From positions 1 through 50,565 of the forward strand of contig JACPIN010000022.1 in the NCBI GenBank assembly GCA_016188065.1: 50,565 nt of DNA, read 5' to 3'. The stretch is from Candidatus Woesearchaeota archaeon. Its GTDB lineage: Archaea; Nanobdellota; Nanobdellia; SCGC-AAA011-G17; ARS1403. Position numbers and translations under genes: made by a program. The notes under the pieces were generated by a model. That model was given only the letters and a program-made list of their open reading frames with translations, ran no database searches and was not told where the DNA came from. Of the stretch, positions 23,743 to 32,630 are shown piece after piece (position 1 is the stretch's first letter; every line of letters begins with the position of its first letter).

Positions 23743-26700
23743 TTAAACCTTCAAGCTCACAACATGGCTTATCCCGTCTTGATGCATTGACACACCATAT
23801 AGTTTATCTGCCTGGGAGATTACAGAATCATTGTGAGTTATGACTATGTACTGCGCCTTCTGTGAATATTTTTTGATGAGCTCGGATAACTTCTCTGAAT
23901 TTTTCTTGTCTAGCGCCGCGTCAACCTCATCTAGAAGATAGAACGGAGCAGGCTCATGATCCTGTATTGAAAATATGAATGCCAATGCAGTCAATGTCTT
24001 TTCTCCTCCAGAAAGGCTTTTTATATCCAGGAATTTATTCTGCGCTATCTTAACCATGATCTGAATCCCACCTTCAAGCGGCTTTTCAGGATTTTCCAGA
24101 ATAAGATGGGCTGTCCCCTTTGTAGTTAGCTGGCTGAAAATAGATTCAAAATTGCTGTTAATCTTATTGAATGATTTCATGAAAGTAAAAGTTTTCTTGG
24201 ATTCAACTTCGTCAATCATCTTCAGTACATCCTGCTTCTCCTCTTTAAGCTTGCCAGATTTTAATTCAAGTGATTCATATTCCTTATTTACCTCCTCATA
24301 AATTTCAAGAGCACGCAGGTTTACATTCCCCAGATTCCTCATCATGGATTCAAACTTTGCCATTTCATCTTTCAACTCCACTTCTGACAATCCTTTCCTC
24401 AAGCTCACGTCTTTGTATTCCTGCAGCTCCTGGTTTAACCCTGCTATCTCAGAAGTTATTTTCGCCTTGTCAATGTTGAAATTATTTATCCTCTCCTCAA
24501 AAATTTGTGTCTTGTTTTTCTCGTTGTTGATTTTTATTTCATTTTCCTGTATTGCTTGGCTGGATTTTTCTCTTTTGCCAAGCATGTCTTTGAAGCTGCT
24601 GTAAAGTTTCACTTCCTGCTTCTCCTTCTCTCTTATTTTAGACTCATTCCCCGAAATTGCAGAAGACAGCTGCTTTATCTCAGAGCTGAATGCATCCATC
24701 TGCAAGCTGTTCTGCTTTATTATCTTCAGCATTGATTCCTTCTCTGGAAGGATAAGCTCTTTTATTTGTGTGGAGATATTATTGATTTCAGAATTTATCA
24801 TAATTTTTTTCTCATTCAGGCTTTGAGCATATTTTTCAAGGCTTTCAATCTGGGCCATTACCTTGGGATTCCTTTTATGGCCTATTCTCTCCCTCAGCGC
24901 AACCCTCTTATTGCCCAAATCCTTTAACAATGAAGAATTCTTTTTTATTGCAGAATCAATTACCCCTATCTCATTCAAGGTTTGTTTTAAATTTTTATCA
25001 AGATTTTGCTTCTCTTTCAATATGTCCTCAACATCACCAACAGATGCTTGTATTCTCAGCATCTCGCCTTCAAGAGTTGACTTTTCCTCTCTCGCTTTTC
25101 TAATCTTTTCCCCATTAACTGAGAGTCTTTTCTCAACATCACTGGTTAAAGAAGTAAATTTGGATATTTCAGATGATAAAGTATCAAGATTTTTTTCAAT
25201 CCCGGGAATTAAAAACAGGGAAGAATGCTTTCTCCTGAATCCTCCAATCATCGCGCCAGATGTCTCAACCAGGTCGCCGTCAAGTGTTGCCATCCTATAT
25301 TTTCCAATGCCAATTTTTCTTGCAGCGTCGATGTTATCAACTATGATTGTGTTTCCTAATACATATTGGAATGCCTGCTTGAATTTTGAATCAAATTTGA
25401 GAATGTCGATTGCAGGGCCATGCCCATGAGAAATTTTCTGCGCTGTCTGGGTTTTCAATTTATTCAATGGAAGGAAGATTGCAGTGCCTAGCTTGTTAGA
25501 TTTCAAATATTTTATGCATTTGGAAGCAACATCATCATCCCTGACAACAATGCTGTTTATCCTGCTGCCTGCCGCAACTTCAATCGCCATGGAATATTCT
25601 GGAGGAACTTGAGCAAGCTCTGCAAAGGTCCCAAAAACACCTTGCATATTAAGCGACTTTATTTTGCTCACAGCTAAATTTGTAGAATGCTCTTTTGCAA
25701 GGGTCTGCTGCGTCTTCAGCCGTATATGCTCTTCTTTAATCTGCTGCAGTTTTATTCTCGCTGAAGAAAGCTGGTTTAATAATGTCGTATCATCCTCTGA
25801 TAGCTCATTCAACTCATTTGTTGCCCGCTTGAGATCCTGCCTTAAGCCATTTAGCCTGGCCAGCTGCTGTTTGCTTGCAAGTTTTTCTATGGTCCCAAGC
25901 CTGATTTCTATTTTGTCTTTTTCTCTCAGAAGCCCCAATTTTTTCTCATCGAGATTTTGGGACTTTATCGATTCTATTTCCGCGTCTATTTTCGCTATTT
26001 CCTTTTCCAAATCCTCCATACTATGCTTTTCCTTTAATTTGCCAAGCTCTTGTAATTTCTTAGAATGTTCATCTTTCAGTTTCCCCAATTCGTCTTCAAG
26101 TTTCGATTTTTTTTCCTGCGAAGATTGAACTCTTTTATCTGAGTCTTGAAGTGAAGACTTCAGCTGTGAAGTCCTTTCATTGAGGAATTTAATTTCATTC
26201 TGCAGCGTAGTAAACCTGATTTTATCTTCTGACAGCTGCTCCTTCAAAGATTCTACCTCGCTGTGCAGGGCTAGCTGGGCTGATTCTCCGCTCCTCTCAA
26301 TCTCGTCTTTTAATTTCTGAAGCTCCTGCTTTTTATTTCCCAGCTCCAGTTGCATCTGCCGTGCTTTATTATTTATGGAATCTATTTGAGATTGGTTTTT
26401 GCTTATTAACGAAACAACCTTATTCAGCTTTTCTTCCCTTTGTTTAACTTGAATGTGAAGATAAGTAGCTTTATTTCTCTTAATGTTTTTCTCAAACTCC
26501 TTGTAGCGTGCAGCCTGGTCATAATCTTTCTTAAGTTCTTTTAGGTAAGTTCCTCTTTCTGTCAAGACAATATCCGCTTCTTTCAGTTGTGAATCAACTT
26601 TCTCCAGCTCTCTAACAGCTTTTTCTTTCTTGTCTTCATACACAGAAATCCCGGCAATGTCCTCTATTATATGCCTTCTTTCTTCAGATGGCATCTCAGC

Positions 26701-28722
26701 AGCATGAGTAATGTCTCCCTGTAGGATTATATTGTGCCCATTAGGATTTATCTTTGCAGCCGATAGCAGATCAAGAATTTGCTGTCTTGTCCTCAGCTCT
26801 CCGTTAATAAAATATTTTGACTGGCCGTTATGCCTTACAAGCCTTTTTATTTCAATCTCTTTTGCTTTTGCCGGAAATGTTCCATTAGAATTATCAAATA
26901 AGATTGAGACATAAGCCTCTTTTGCAGCCTTCCCATTCTTTCCGCCGTTGTAAATTAACTTTGCAGAGTTATCCGCTCTCATGGATTTTGAAGACAATCT
27001 TCCAAGGACAAAACACAAAGAATCAACGACATTGCTGTTATGAACAAAGACTCCATCACCAATAAAATTATGATTATCCAAAACGGTTAAATCATAAACA
27101 TATGGCGCCTTTTCGGTTTTTTTTATTGACACAATTCTTTCCCAGTATATATCTGAATTAGAAATTGTTTGTAATTTCAAAAATATCTTTTTAATTTCTA
27201 TCAGCCTGTCCCCTATCGTTGCCCTGATGAAATCATTTAAACTTTGTAAATTTTCTTTTTTTCCATTCCAACCATGAAACCTCCAACTATCCGTGATCGT
27301 TTGTTTGCCCAGACCTATTCCTAATGAAGCTTGAGCATAAGAGATGTTTAACAATGGAAGAATCTCCATTAATGATTCTTTGTTTAATCTTATCTCTGAA
27401 AAGGTATTTGCTATCTTGTTTAATTTATACTCAAAGAATATCAATAGATCTCTTATCCCTTCTCTTGATGGCTGGCATCTATCTTCATAATAAGCACCTA
27501 ATTTTGGATATTTTTCCTTTTCATTTTTTATTTTTATCCCAAGCAGATTTGTTAGATTTTTAATATATTTATTAACCTCTTTTGGCAACAAATCACTGTT
27601 TGGATTTGGAATTTTATTTTTTGAAGCCCAACCTTCCAAGGCTTCTCTTTTATGTTTGCATCTTAGGGGAATATTTATATAGAACTTCTTTAGATTTTCA
27701 CAACCATAGATATAAAGGTAATAATACGATCTTTTTGTTTTATTTTCTGTATTATAAGCATAATTAATCCTCTCCTTTACATTAGAAATTATTCCAAATC
27801 TTAATAAAAGCCTTTGAATTTGTTTTGTTAAATTCACATTCTTAGAACAGAACTCTATTACAGAGAGATCTTTTCTTATATAGCCATCTGTATCAAATAA
27901 GCTTGCTAAAATATTTCTTATTGTTTCCTTATCAGAACTCAATATTTCATTTGGAATTGTTTTAAATTCCGATGTTATCGATCCAAGATGGTTTCTTTTT
28001 ACTGCATTTCTTATATCATTTACTATGATCTTATTTCTGACATAAACTCTTGTTATGTTTTTTTCATATCTTTCTTTTATATTAGGGTCAATATATAATT
28101 TAATTAATAATTCCTTAAAATCCTGTAAAACTTCTTTATCTTGATTTACAAACTCTATCCTATCTTCAGCAATATATCCATCCCCGATTACATATCCCAA
28201 TAGCCTTGATTTATCCTTATCAAAACTTTTTTCTTCTTTTGTGTTTATTATCCTTGGAGAAGCAATAAGATCATTTTCTTTAAGTTCTCTGATTAAGGTG
28301 CTCTTTAATTTTCCATCTCTAAAGATCATTACTGGATGGCAACCTGTTGCTTTTAATTCCTTTCCCAATGAAGTCCTTATATTGTATAATTCCTCTCCTT
28401 CCCTTTTTATAAATTGAGAGATTTTCTTTATCTCTTGTTTCATAGAATTTGGATTTACAGATATAATTTCCAACGGCTCTTGAGATTCACAATATACTCC
28501 ATCTTTTAAAGTCTTATTCTGATTTTTCTTCAGCTGCTCTTCTACTATCTTTCCAATCTTTACTTCTTTTCCACTTGAAATGGTTATAACCGTATCATAA
28601 TGGCATGACTTCCCACTGCCATTTGGGCCAATAACCGCAGAATAATCTTTTGAAAAAGGCAGCTCTGTGGGCTTGGCAAAAGACTTGAAGCCGTGTATCT
28701 TCATCTTTTTAATGTAGGTCAT
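23743..28722 (-). CDS. smc: Chromosome segregation ATPase SMC, interrupted by an intein
   Basis: Structural maintenance of chromosomes protein. The ORF encodes 1659 residues; removing the intein (residues 39-562) leaves about 1135, the normal archaeal SMC size. Extein parts in order: N-terminal half of the ATPase head with Walker A GPNGSGK/SN, which is regenerated only after splicing; the first coiled-coil arm; the hinge (GVFGTFAELAQVP...DGDLVETSGAMIGGF); the second arm; then the signature LSGGEKTLTALAFIF, Walker B YLLDEVDAALD and D-loop. A TATA-like AATATATAAAC (28745-28755) lies about 28 bases before the ATG, so the mRNA is probably leaderless. No ScpA/ScpB gene is nearby. Confidence 0.95.
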   Translation of the reverse strand: MTYIKKMKIHGFKSFAKPTELPFSKDYSAVIGPNGSGKSCHYDTVITISSGKEVKIGKIVEEQLKKNQNKTLKDGVYCESQEPLEIISVNPNSMKQEIKKISQFIKREGEELYNIRTSLGKELKATGCHPVMIFRDGKLKSTLIRELKENDLIASPRIINTKEEKSFDKDKSRLLGYVIGDGYIAEDRIEFVNQDKEVLQDFKELLIKLYIDPNIKERYEKNITRVYVRNKIIVNDIRNAVKRNHLGSITSEFKTIPNEILSSDKETIRNILASLFDTDGYIRKDLSVIEFCSKNVNLTKQIQRLLLRFGIISNVKERINYAYNTENKTKRSYYYLYIYGCENLKKFYINIPLRCKHKREALEGWASKNKIPNPNSDLLPKEVNKYIKNLTNLLGIKIKNEKEKYPKLGAYYEDRCQPSREGIRDLLIFFEYKLNKIANTFSEIRLNKESLMEILPLLNISYAQASLGIGLGKQTITDSWRFHGWNGKKENLQSLNDFIRATIGDRLIEIKKIFLKLQTISNSDIYWERIVSIKKTEKAPYVYDLTVLDNHNFIGDGVFVHNSNVVDSLCFVLGRLSSKSMRADNSAKLIYNGGKNGKAAKEAYVSILFDNSNGTFPAKAKEIEIKRLVRHNGQSKYFINGELRTRQQILDLLSAAKINPNGHNIILQGDITHAAEMPSEERRHIIEDIAGISVYEDKKEKAVRELEKVDSQLKEADIVLTERGTYLKELKKDYDQAARYKEFEKNIKRNKATYLHIQVKQREEKLNKVVSLISKNQSQIDSINNKARQMQLELGNKKQELQKLKDEIERSGESAQLALHSEVESLKEQLSEDKIRFTTLQNEIKFLNERTSQLKSSLQDSDKRVQSSQEKKSKLEDELGKLKDEHSKKLQELGKLKEKHSMEDLEKEIAKIDAEIESIKSQNLDEKKLGLLREKDKIEIRLGTIEKLASKQQLARLNGLRQDLKRATNELNELSEDDTTLLNQLSSARIKLQQIKEEHIRLKTQQTLAKEHSTNLAVSKIKSLNMQGVFGTFAELAQVPPEYSMAIEVAAGSRINSIVVRDDDVASKCIKYLKSNKLGTAIFLPLNKLKTQTAQKISHGHGPAIDILKFDSKFKQAFQYVLGNTIIVDNIDAARKIGIGKYRMATLDGDLVETSGAMIGGFRRKHSSLFLIPGIEKNLDTLSSEISKFTSLTSDVEKRLSVNGEKIRKAREEKSTLEGEMLRIQASVGDVEDILKEKQNLDKNLKQTLNEIGVIDSAIKKNSSLLKDLGNKRVALRERIGHKRNPKVMAQIESLEKYAQSLNEKKIMINSEINNISTQIKELILPEKESMLKIIKQNSLQMDAFSSEIKQLSSAISGNESKIREKEKQEVKLYSSFKDMLGKREKSSQAIQENEIKINNEKNKTQIFEERINNFNIDKAKITSEIAGLNQELQEYKDVSLRKGLSEVELKDEMAKFESMMRNLGNVNLRALEIYEEVNKEYESLELKSGKLKEEKQDVLKMIDEVESKKTFTFMKSFNKINSNFESIFSQLTTKGTAHLILENPEKPLEGGIQIMVKIAQNKFLDIKSLSGGEKTLTALAFIFSIQDHEPAPFYLLDEVDAALDKKNSEKLSELIKKYSQKAQYIVITHNDSVISQADKLYGVSMHQDGISHVVSLKV
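27037..28608 (-). other. Intein with LAGLIDADG endonuclease inside the SMC Walker A motif
   Basis: Protein-splicing element of 524 residues in the SMC P-loop. I place its first residue at Ser39 (SCHYDTVITI, block A with D-T at positions 5-6), because excision then restores the canonical GPNGSGK-SNVVD; starting at the following Cys would leave an extra Ser. Block B is present (ATGCHPVM, TxxH). Two dodecapeptide motifs, LLGYVIGDGYI and LASLFDTDGYI, mark a homing endonuclease. The C-terminal blocks are YVYDLTVLDNHNFI and VFVHN, with final Asn562 followed by Ser as the +1 nucleophile. All splicing residues appear intact. Confidence 0.93.
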
Positions 28723-28777
28723 TTGCTACAAAGTTTCTAAATTAGTTTATATATTTTGTTGTTAAAGAAAACCTAAA

Positions 28778-29434
28778 CTAATATTCATCAATCTTTTTCT
28801 GCTCTTTTTCCTCGACTTGCTTTTTATAAGGCATCCATGATTTTCTGAATAATTTTGGATATTTGTCAAAATTCTCTTTTACAAATTTTTGGCATTGAGG
28901 GTTTGACATATAACCTGTTCCAATTTTCTGCCCAATTTTTTTTTCAATTTTTTCAACTTCTTCCTCTCTTGCAACCTTTGCCAATATCGAGGCTGCTGCC
29001 ACTGGCTCATATTTTTCTGCTTTATGATCTAAAATTAGCTCCATGTTTTGATTGTTGATAAATTTTCTTAAATAATTTGCGTATGCCTTTATGTTTGGCG
29101 ATGGGCAGTCGACTATTGCTTTGTCGGGGTTTAAAAAATTTATTATTTCTGCTGTTTTTCTTGCTTCAAGCCAGTTAAGATTTAAGCCGTCGTGGCCACC
29201 TACTGCATGATCGATTTCTGCTGGTTTTATTTCCACTATTTTATAATTCTTGGCTATTTTTAATATTTGTTTTTCTATTTGTACTCTTTTTTTATGTGTT
29301 AATAACTTAGAATCTTTTACTCCGAGGCTTCTCAATCTTCCTTCATCTCCTTCTTCGAATAAAGCACCTGCAATGAATAAACTTCCAACAATTGGACCTC
29401 TTCCCGCTTCATCTATGCCAGCAACTAAACTCAT
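28778..29434 (-). CDS. rnhB: Ribonuclease HII
   Basis: Removes RNA primers and misincorporated ribonucleotides from DNA. The 218-residue protein has GIDEAGRGPIVG (Asp8 and Glu9 catalytic), the SKLLTHKKR segment, AIVDCPSP and LDHKAEKYEPVAAASILAKVARE, which supply the remaining acidic site and the substrate tyrosine/serine features of type 2 RNase H. Its ATG overlaps the stop of a 33-residue membrane protein upstream (TCATGA), so it is the last gene of a four-gene minus-strand operon that begins with the PGK-like fusion. Confidence 0.95.
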   Translation of the reverse strand: MSLVAGIDEAGRGPIVGSLFIAGALFEEGDEGRLRSLGVKDSKLLTHKKRVQIEKQILKIAKNYKIVEIKPAEIDHAVGGHDGLNLNWLEARKTAEIINFLNPDKAIVDCPSPNIKAYANYLRKFINNQNMELILDHKAEKYEPVAAASILAKVAREEEVEKIEKKIGQKIGTGYMSNPQCQKFVKENFDKYPKLFRKSWMPYKKQVEEKEQKKIDEY

Positions 29435-29532
29435 GATCCTTGCCCTTTAAGATAAAAATATAACAGGATTAGCACCACTAGAATAAGAAGTACGACAAAA
29501 GGCAAAATGTCTCCTATCTTTAGCTTTTTCAC
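29431..29532 (-). CDS. 33-residue single-pass membrane protein, GTG start
   Basis: GTG-started ORF preceded by a strong GGAGG ribosome site seven bases upstream. After the charged start (VKKLKIGD) it is one membrane helix (about residues 9-27, rich in Leu, Val and Ile) with a short basic tail. It overlaps the gene before it (GTGA) and the RNase HII start after it, showing strict translational coupling. Function unknown. Confidence 0.65.
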   Translation of the reverse strand: MKKLKIGDILPFVVLLILVVLILLYFYLKGQGS

Positions 29533-29717
29533 CTTCTTTCCTCCTTTAATTTATAAACTGCCAGTGTTAAATACGTTAAATGTCCAGTCATCAGCAGAAA
29601 AATGTTTCCAAAGATTATATCTGCTGTATCTTTTGTCATACTAATTAGAAAAATATTCAATCCTATAAATGTTCCTATTATTGCAAATACAACTCCGATT
29701 GTCTGCAGTGTTTCCAT
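29529..29717 (-). CDS. 62-residue two-pass membrane protein
   Basis: Two hydrophobic helices (about residues 6-27 and 32-52) separated by a T-K-D-T-A-D loop, with a charged end (YKLKEERR). It starts five bases after the PGK-like gene and its stop overlaps the GTG of the next miniprotein. The family is not recognised; being tied to the PGK-like fusion it might serve as a membrane anchor, which is inference. Confidence 0.6.
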   Translation of the reverse strand: METLQTIGVVFAIIGTFIGLNIFLISMTKDTADIIFGNIFLLMTGHLTYLTLAVYKLKEERR

Positions 29718-29722
29718 CCAAT

Positions 29723-31132
29723 TTACTTCATCCTCAGCACTTCCATCGTCGGCAGTTTCTCCTCTATTAGATAAGTAAGCAAAGGCTGCGTATTCTTTGA
29801 GAGGTGCTTTATGTTTTTCATTGGGATGTCAAGCTGCTTGAAGCAGTTAACAGTAGATTTTCCAATCACGAATGTAAAAGCACTTGATTTTTCAATCTCG
29901 CCTAAAATTGTCTTTGTTGCATCCTGAAAATTAACATCCTCTACCTTTCCAAGGGGGCCTTTAATTACAATTGTTTTTGCTTTTCTTATCAGCTCCAGAT
30001 AATCTTTCACTGTCTCCGGGCCAATTTCATAAAGATTTTGAGCAAGAGGTAGTTCGCTTGATAATGCCTGCCAGGGAGTTGTCAAATTAAGGAATTTATA
30101 ATCTTTTGGAAGGATAATATTTTCATATTTCAACAGTTTCTTAACATCTGAAGAGGCCTTTATCTTAAGTTTCTTTAATTCATCTTCCTGTCCGCCAAGT
30201 TTTTTCCCGTGTGCAAGCTGGATGAGATGAGCGACAAAGCCGGATGTAAGAATTGTATTAACTCTGTTTTTATCAAGTGAGGTTTTCATAAAGGGGACTA
30301 GCTCCAGCGGCTTTTCCCCGCCGAGAATATACAAACAGGGCTTTACCGGATTCAAGAGATGATTCGCAGCTTCAATCTCTTTCTCAAAAAACCTGCCAAT
30401 GCAGGACGACATGACTTGGGGAAAGCCGGTTAAGGATGCGTATGATAGATGCGCTAATGAAAAAGAATCATTTACATAATAATCCGCCAGCGGAAACAGC
30501 GTCTTAATAAGATTTGTCTTTCTCTGCTTCTTCAATTTTGTTTTAAACTCATCCTTCATTGAAAAAAGATTCTTCAGCATTATTATATTTCCAGAAGCCA
30601 GTGATTTTATACTATTTTGAGCAGCCTCTCCAATTAAGTCGTCTACATAAAGAACCTCTTTGTTAAGCTTCTTTGACATGTATGATGCATGCTGGCTCAG
30701 CATCTCCGGATTTTTATTCTTATGATCTGATGGTGTTTGATGCGCCAATATCACTATCTTTGCCTGCTTCTCAACCAGCTCAAGAATTGTCGGAAGATGA
30801 TGCGAGAAATGATCTGTAGGAACAAACTCAGGCAATATTCTTGAATCTAAATCCAGCCTTAACAAAACTGTCTTATCCTTAAGCTTGAAATCATCTAATG
30901 TCTTGAAATCTTTTATTTTATACGCATACCCGGCAAAGCTCTTCTCCTTAAGCCGATTAGGATCCTGGATGACTTTAGAAGCAGGCTCTTTCTTTACCTC
31001 TCCCCATTTCACCAATCTCCTCAGCGATGATTGAATTGACTTCAGGGATTGGCCTGTAGACTTTGCTATCTCATTGCTCAACAGCCAAGAACCAGATTTC
31101 TTTAATTCTTTTTTAACCTCTTCCTGCCCCAT
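29723..31132 (-). CDS. Winged-helix domain fused to a divergent phosphoglycerate kinase
   Basis: A 469-residue protein. Residues 1-60 are a winged-helix DNA-binding-like domain (LLSNEIAKSTGQSLKSIQSS, wing VKWGEVKKE). Residues 75-469 align in order with PGK: RLDLDSRI for RxDxNVP, AHQTPSDH for SHxGRP, NDSFSLAHLSYAS for NDAFGxAHRAHAS, GGEKPLE for GGAKVxDK, KGPLGKVED for NGPxGxFE, and FVIGKSTVNCFK for the GGGDT region. Many substrate-site residues are altered, including the catalytic-loop arginines and the ATP-site GGGDT. It could be a weak PGK or a transcription factor that senses 3-phosphoglycerate or nucleotides. No second PGK is in the window. It heads a four-gene operon. Confidence 0.82.
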   Translation of the reverse strand: MGQEEVKKELKKSGSWLLSNEIAKSTGQSLKSIQSSLRRLVKWGEVKKEPASKVIQDPNRLKEKSFAGYAYKIKDFKTLDDFKLKDKTVLLRLDLDSRILPEFVPTDHFSHHLPTILELVEKQAKIVILAHQTPSDHKNKNPEMLSQHASYMSKKLNKEVLYVDDLIGEAAQNSIKSLASGNIIMLKNLFSMKDEFKTKLKKQRKTNLIKTLFPLADYYVNDSFSLAHLSYASLTGFPQVMSSCIGRFFEKEIEAANHLLNPVKPCLYILGGEKPLELVPFMKTSLDKNRVNTILTSGFVAHLIQLAHGKKLGGQEDELKKLKIKASSDVKKLLKYENIILPKDYKFLNLTTPWQALSSELPLAQNLYEIGPETVKDYLELIRKAKTIVIKGPLGKVEDVNFQDATKTILGEIEKSSAFTFVIGKSTVNCFKQLDIPMKNIKHLSKNTQPLLTYLIEEKLPTMEVLRMK

Positions 31133-31626
31133 TTTCAGCTTAAAAGAAAGAAATTAAGGTTTTAAATGTTATTGTTCTGAGGTATAATTATTGAAACAAA
31201 AAAAGGCTTTATTTTTTTAATCTAAATATGGACAACTGCGTTTTCCATCTGCCTTTCCTCTCACACTTTCTTTTTAGGAAAAAGAAATCGTGTCCAAAGA
31301 AAAAGGGGAATATTGAGGTATGAAATCTCGCTACGGTTTTTTGGCTTCTATTTGACAATCCTTTTCACTCAACTTTTTTTATAGTAACAATTAAATTAAC
31401 AAACTTGTCAATTTAGAGACGGATATTTATATATTCCTTCTTGGGAATTACCCCGTAGCTTGCTGCATAATGAGAACTTTGAATAATTCAATTTTAATGG
31501 AAAAAAGAACAAAACAATTTATCAAAGCTTGAAAAGTATTGGTAATGACAAAACTTTTAGAAATTTCATCTGACACACTTGCCACATAGTCATAAGGCTT
31601 TTAAAGGCTTATTATAAATTAATTTT
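31133..31626 (+). other. Long intergenic region with repeat copy B, no clear gene
   Basis: Nearly 500 bases without a convincing gene. It holds the second copy of the 43-base hairpin repeat (31262-31304) and, at 31425-31436, a TATA-like ATATTTATATAT. An ATG-started 20-codon ORF lies at 31470-31532 but has no supporting ribosome site. TATTATAAAT at about 31609-31618 is too close to the following ATG to be a standard TATA box for it. Confidence 0.5.
31262..31304 (-). repeat. 43-base interspersed repeat with internal hairpin, copy B
   Basis: The reverse complement is identical to 5303-5345 over all 43 bases, in inverted orientation about 26 kb away. It carries the same TTTCTTTTT/AAAAAGAAA hairpin. 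The flanks differ, so the unit is about 43 bases. Confidence 0.85.
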
Positions 31627-32628
31627 ATGATATTCTATAATGGAATTCCAAAGGAAAAAGTGATTGAAGCATATAGATATGCAGTTAATTTGAGGAAAAA
31701 CAACAAGAAATTAGGACAGAGAAGTATACAACGAAAGATAAAAGAAAACCTTGGTATAGAGATAATAGAAGGAACCCTTTCTGGATGGATTTATAGAAAA
31801 ATTGTACCTTTTGCACAAGAAAAAACACAATTTAAACCCAAACCAATTCCTCCAAAAGTGGAACTACATGAAGGTTATGCTAAAAATAAAATAAGTGCTC
31901 AAAGGTTAGCTAAGAAGTATAAAGTTTCTACAATAATTTTGATTAATTGGTTACGCCATTATAACCTTCCTGTTAGAACCCATCGAGAATCAATGAATAC
32001 CCCCCTTATCAAAGAGGAGTTAAGGAAACTAAAACTAATTTATCCTACAAAAGACTATAAAATCTTGACTCCCGAAAAATCCTATATCTTGGGTGTTTTG
32101 TGTGGAGATGGCTTTATAGGAGAAAATAGTATAAGAATGGAGATTAGAAGGGATGTAGAATTTATTGATAAGTTTACCAAGGCTATTAAAAGTGTTTATG
32201 GAATAGAATGTAAATGCCACTATTACAAACCAAGAAACAGTTATGTAATCCAGATAAATAACAAGATTATAGCACAAGATTTAGGAACATATGGTAAATT
32301 CAAAAGTTTTGAATGGTATATTCCAAAAGAGATTCTAGATTCTGAAAATCGAGAAATAATAATAAACTTTTTAAAAGGAGTTTACGACAGTGATGGGTAT
32401 ATAGTCCGTTATAATATCGGTTTAACTTGTGCCTCAAAAAAAGGTGTTGAGGGAATCAAATACTTGTTAGCTAAATTAGGAATTGATTCTAAATTATATA
32501 AGTCTAGAAAATATTTTGTTGTAAGGATAGGAAAGAAACAAAACTTGAGGAAATTTAGAGATTTAATTAATTTTACAATAAAAAGGAAGAACAAGAAATT
32601 TGGAAATATATATCGGTTGGGTTGGTAA
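31627..32628 (+). CDS. Free-standing LAGLIDADG homing endonuclease
   Basis: A 333-residue protein with N-terminal HTH-like segments (SAQRLAKKYKVSTIILINWL, residues 93-112) and two LAGLIDADG-type motifs, ILGVLCGDGFI and FLKGVYDSDGYI, each with the catalytic acidic residue; it is therefore a probable monomeric double-strand DNA endonuclease. It lacks intein splicing blocks and is not inside another gene, so it is free-standing. It lies directly upstream of lhr, with stop and next start within a few bases, so it shares a transcript with the helicase or has been inserted in front of it. Confidence 0.82.
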   Translation: MIFYNGIPKEKVIEAYRYAVNLRKNNKKLGQRSIQRKIKENLGIEIIEGTLSGWIYRKIVPFAQEKTQFKPKPIPPKVELHEGYAKNKISAQRLAKKYKVSTIILINWLRHYNLPVRTHRESMNTPLIKEELRKLKLIYPTKDYKILTPEKSYILGVLCGDGFIGENSIRMEIRRDVEFIDKFTKAIKSVYGIECKCHYYKPRNSYVIQINNKIIAQDLGTYGKFKSFEWYIPKEILDSENREIIINFLKGVYDSDGYIVRYNIGLTCASKKGVEGIKYLLAKLGIDSKLYKSRKYFVVRIGKKQNLRKFRDLINFTIKRKNKKFGNIYRLGW

Positions 32629-32630
32629 AG

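Noticed and set aside
24863-26128. Long plus-strand ORFs antisense to the SMC coiled coil
   Set aside because: They are shadows of the biased codon pattern of the coiled-coil arms and contain Ser/Phe-rich nonsense typical of antisense frames.
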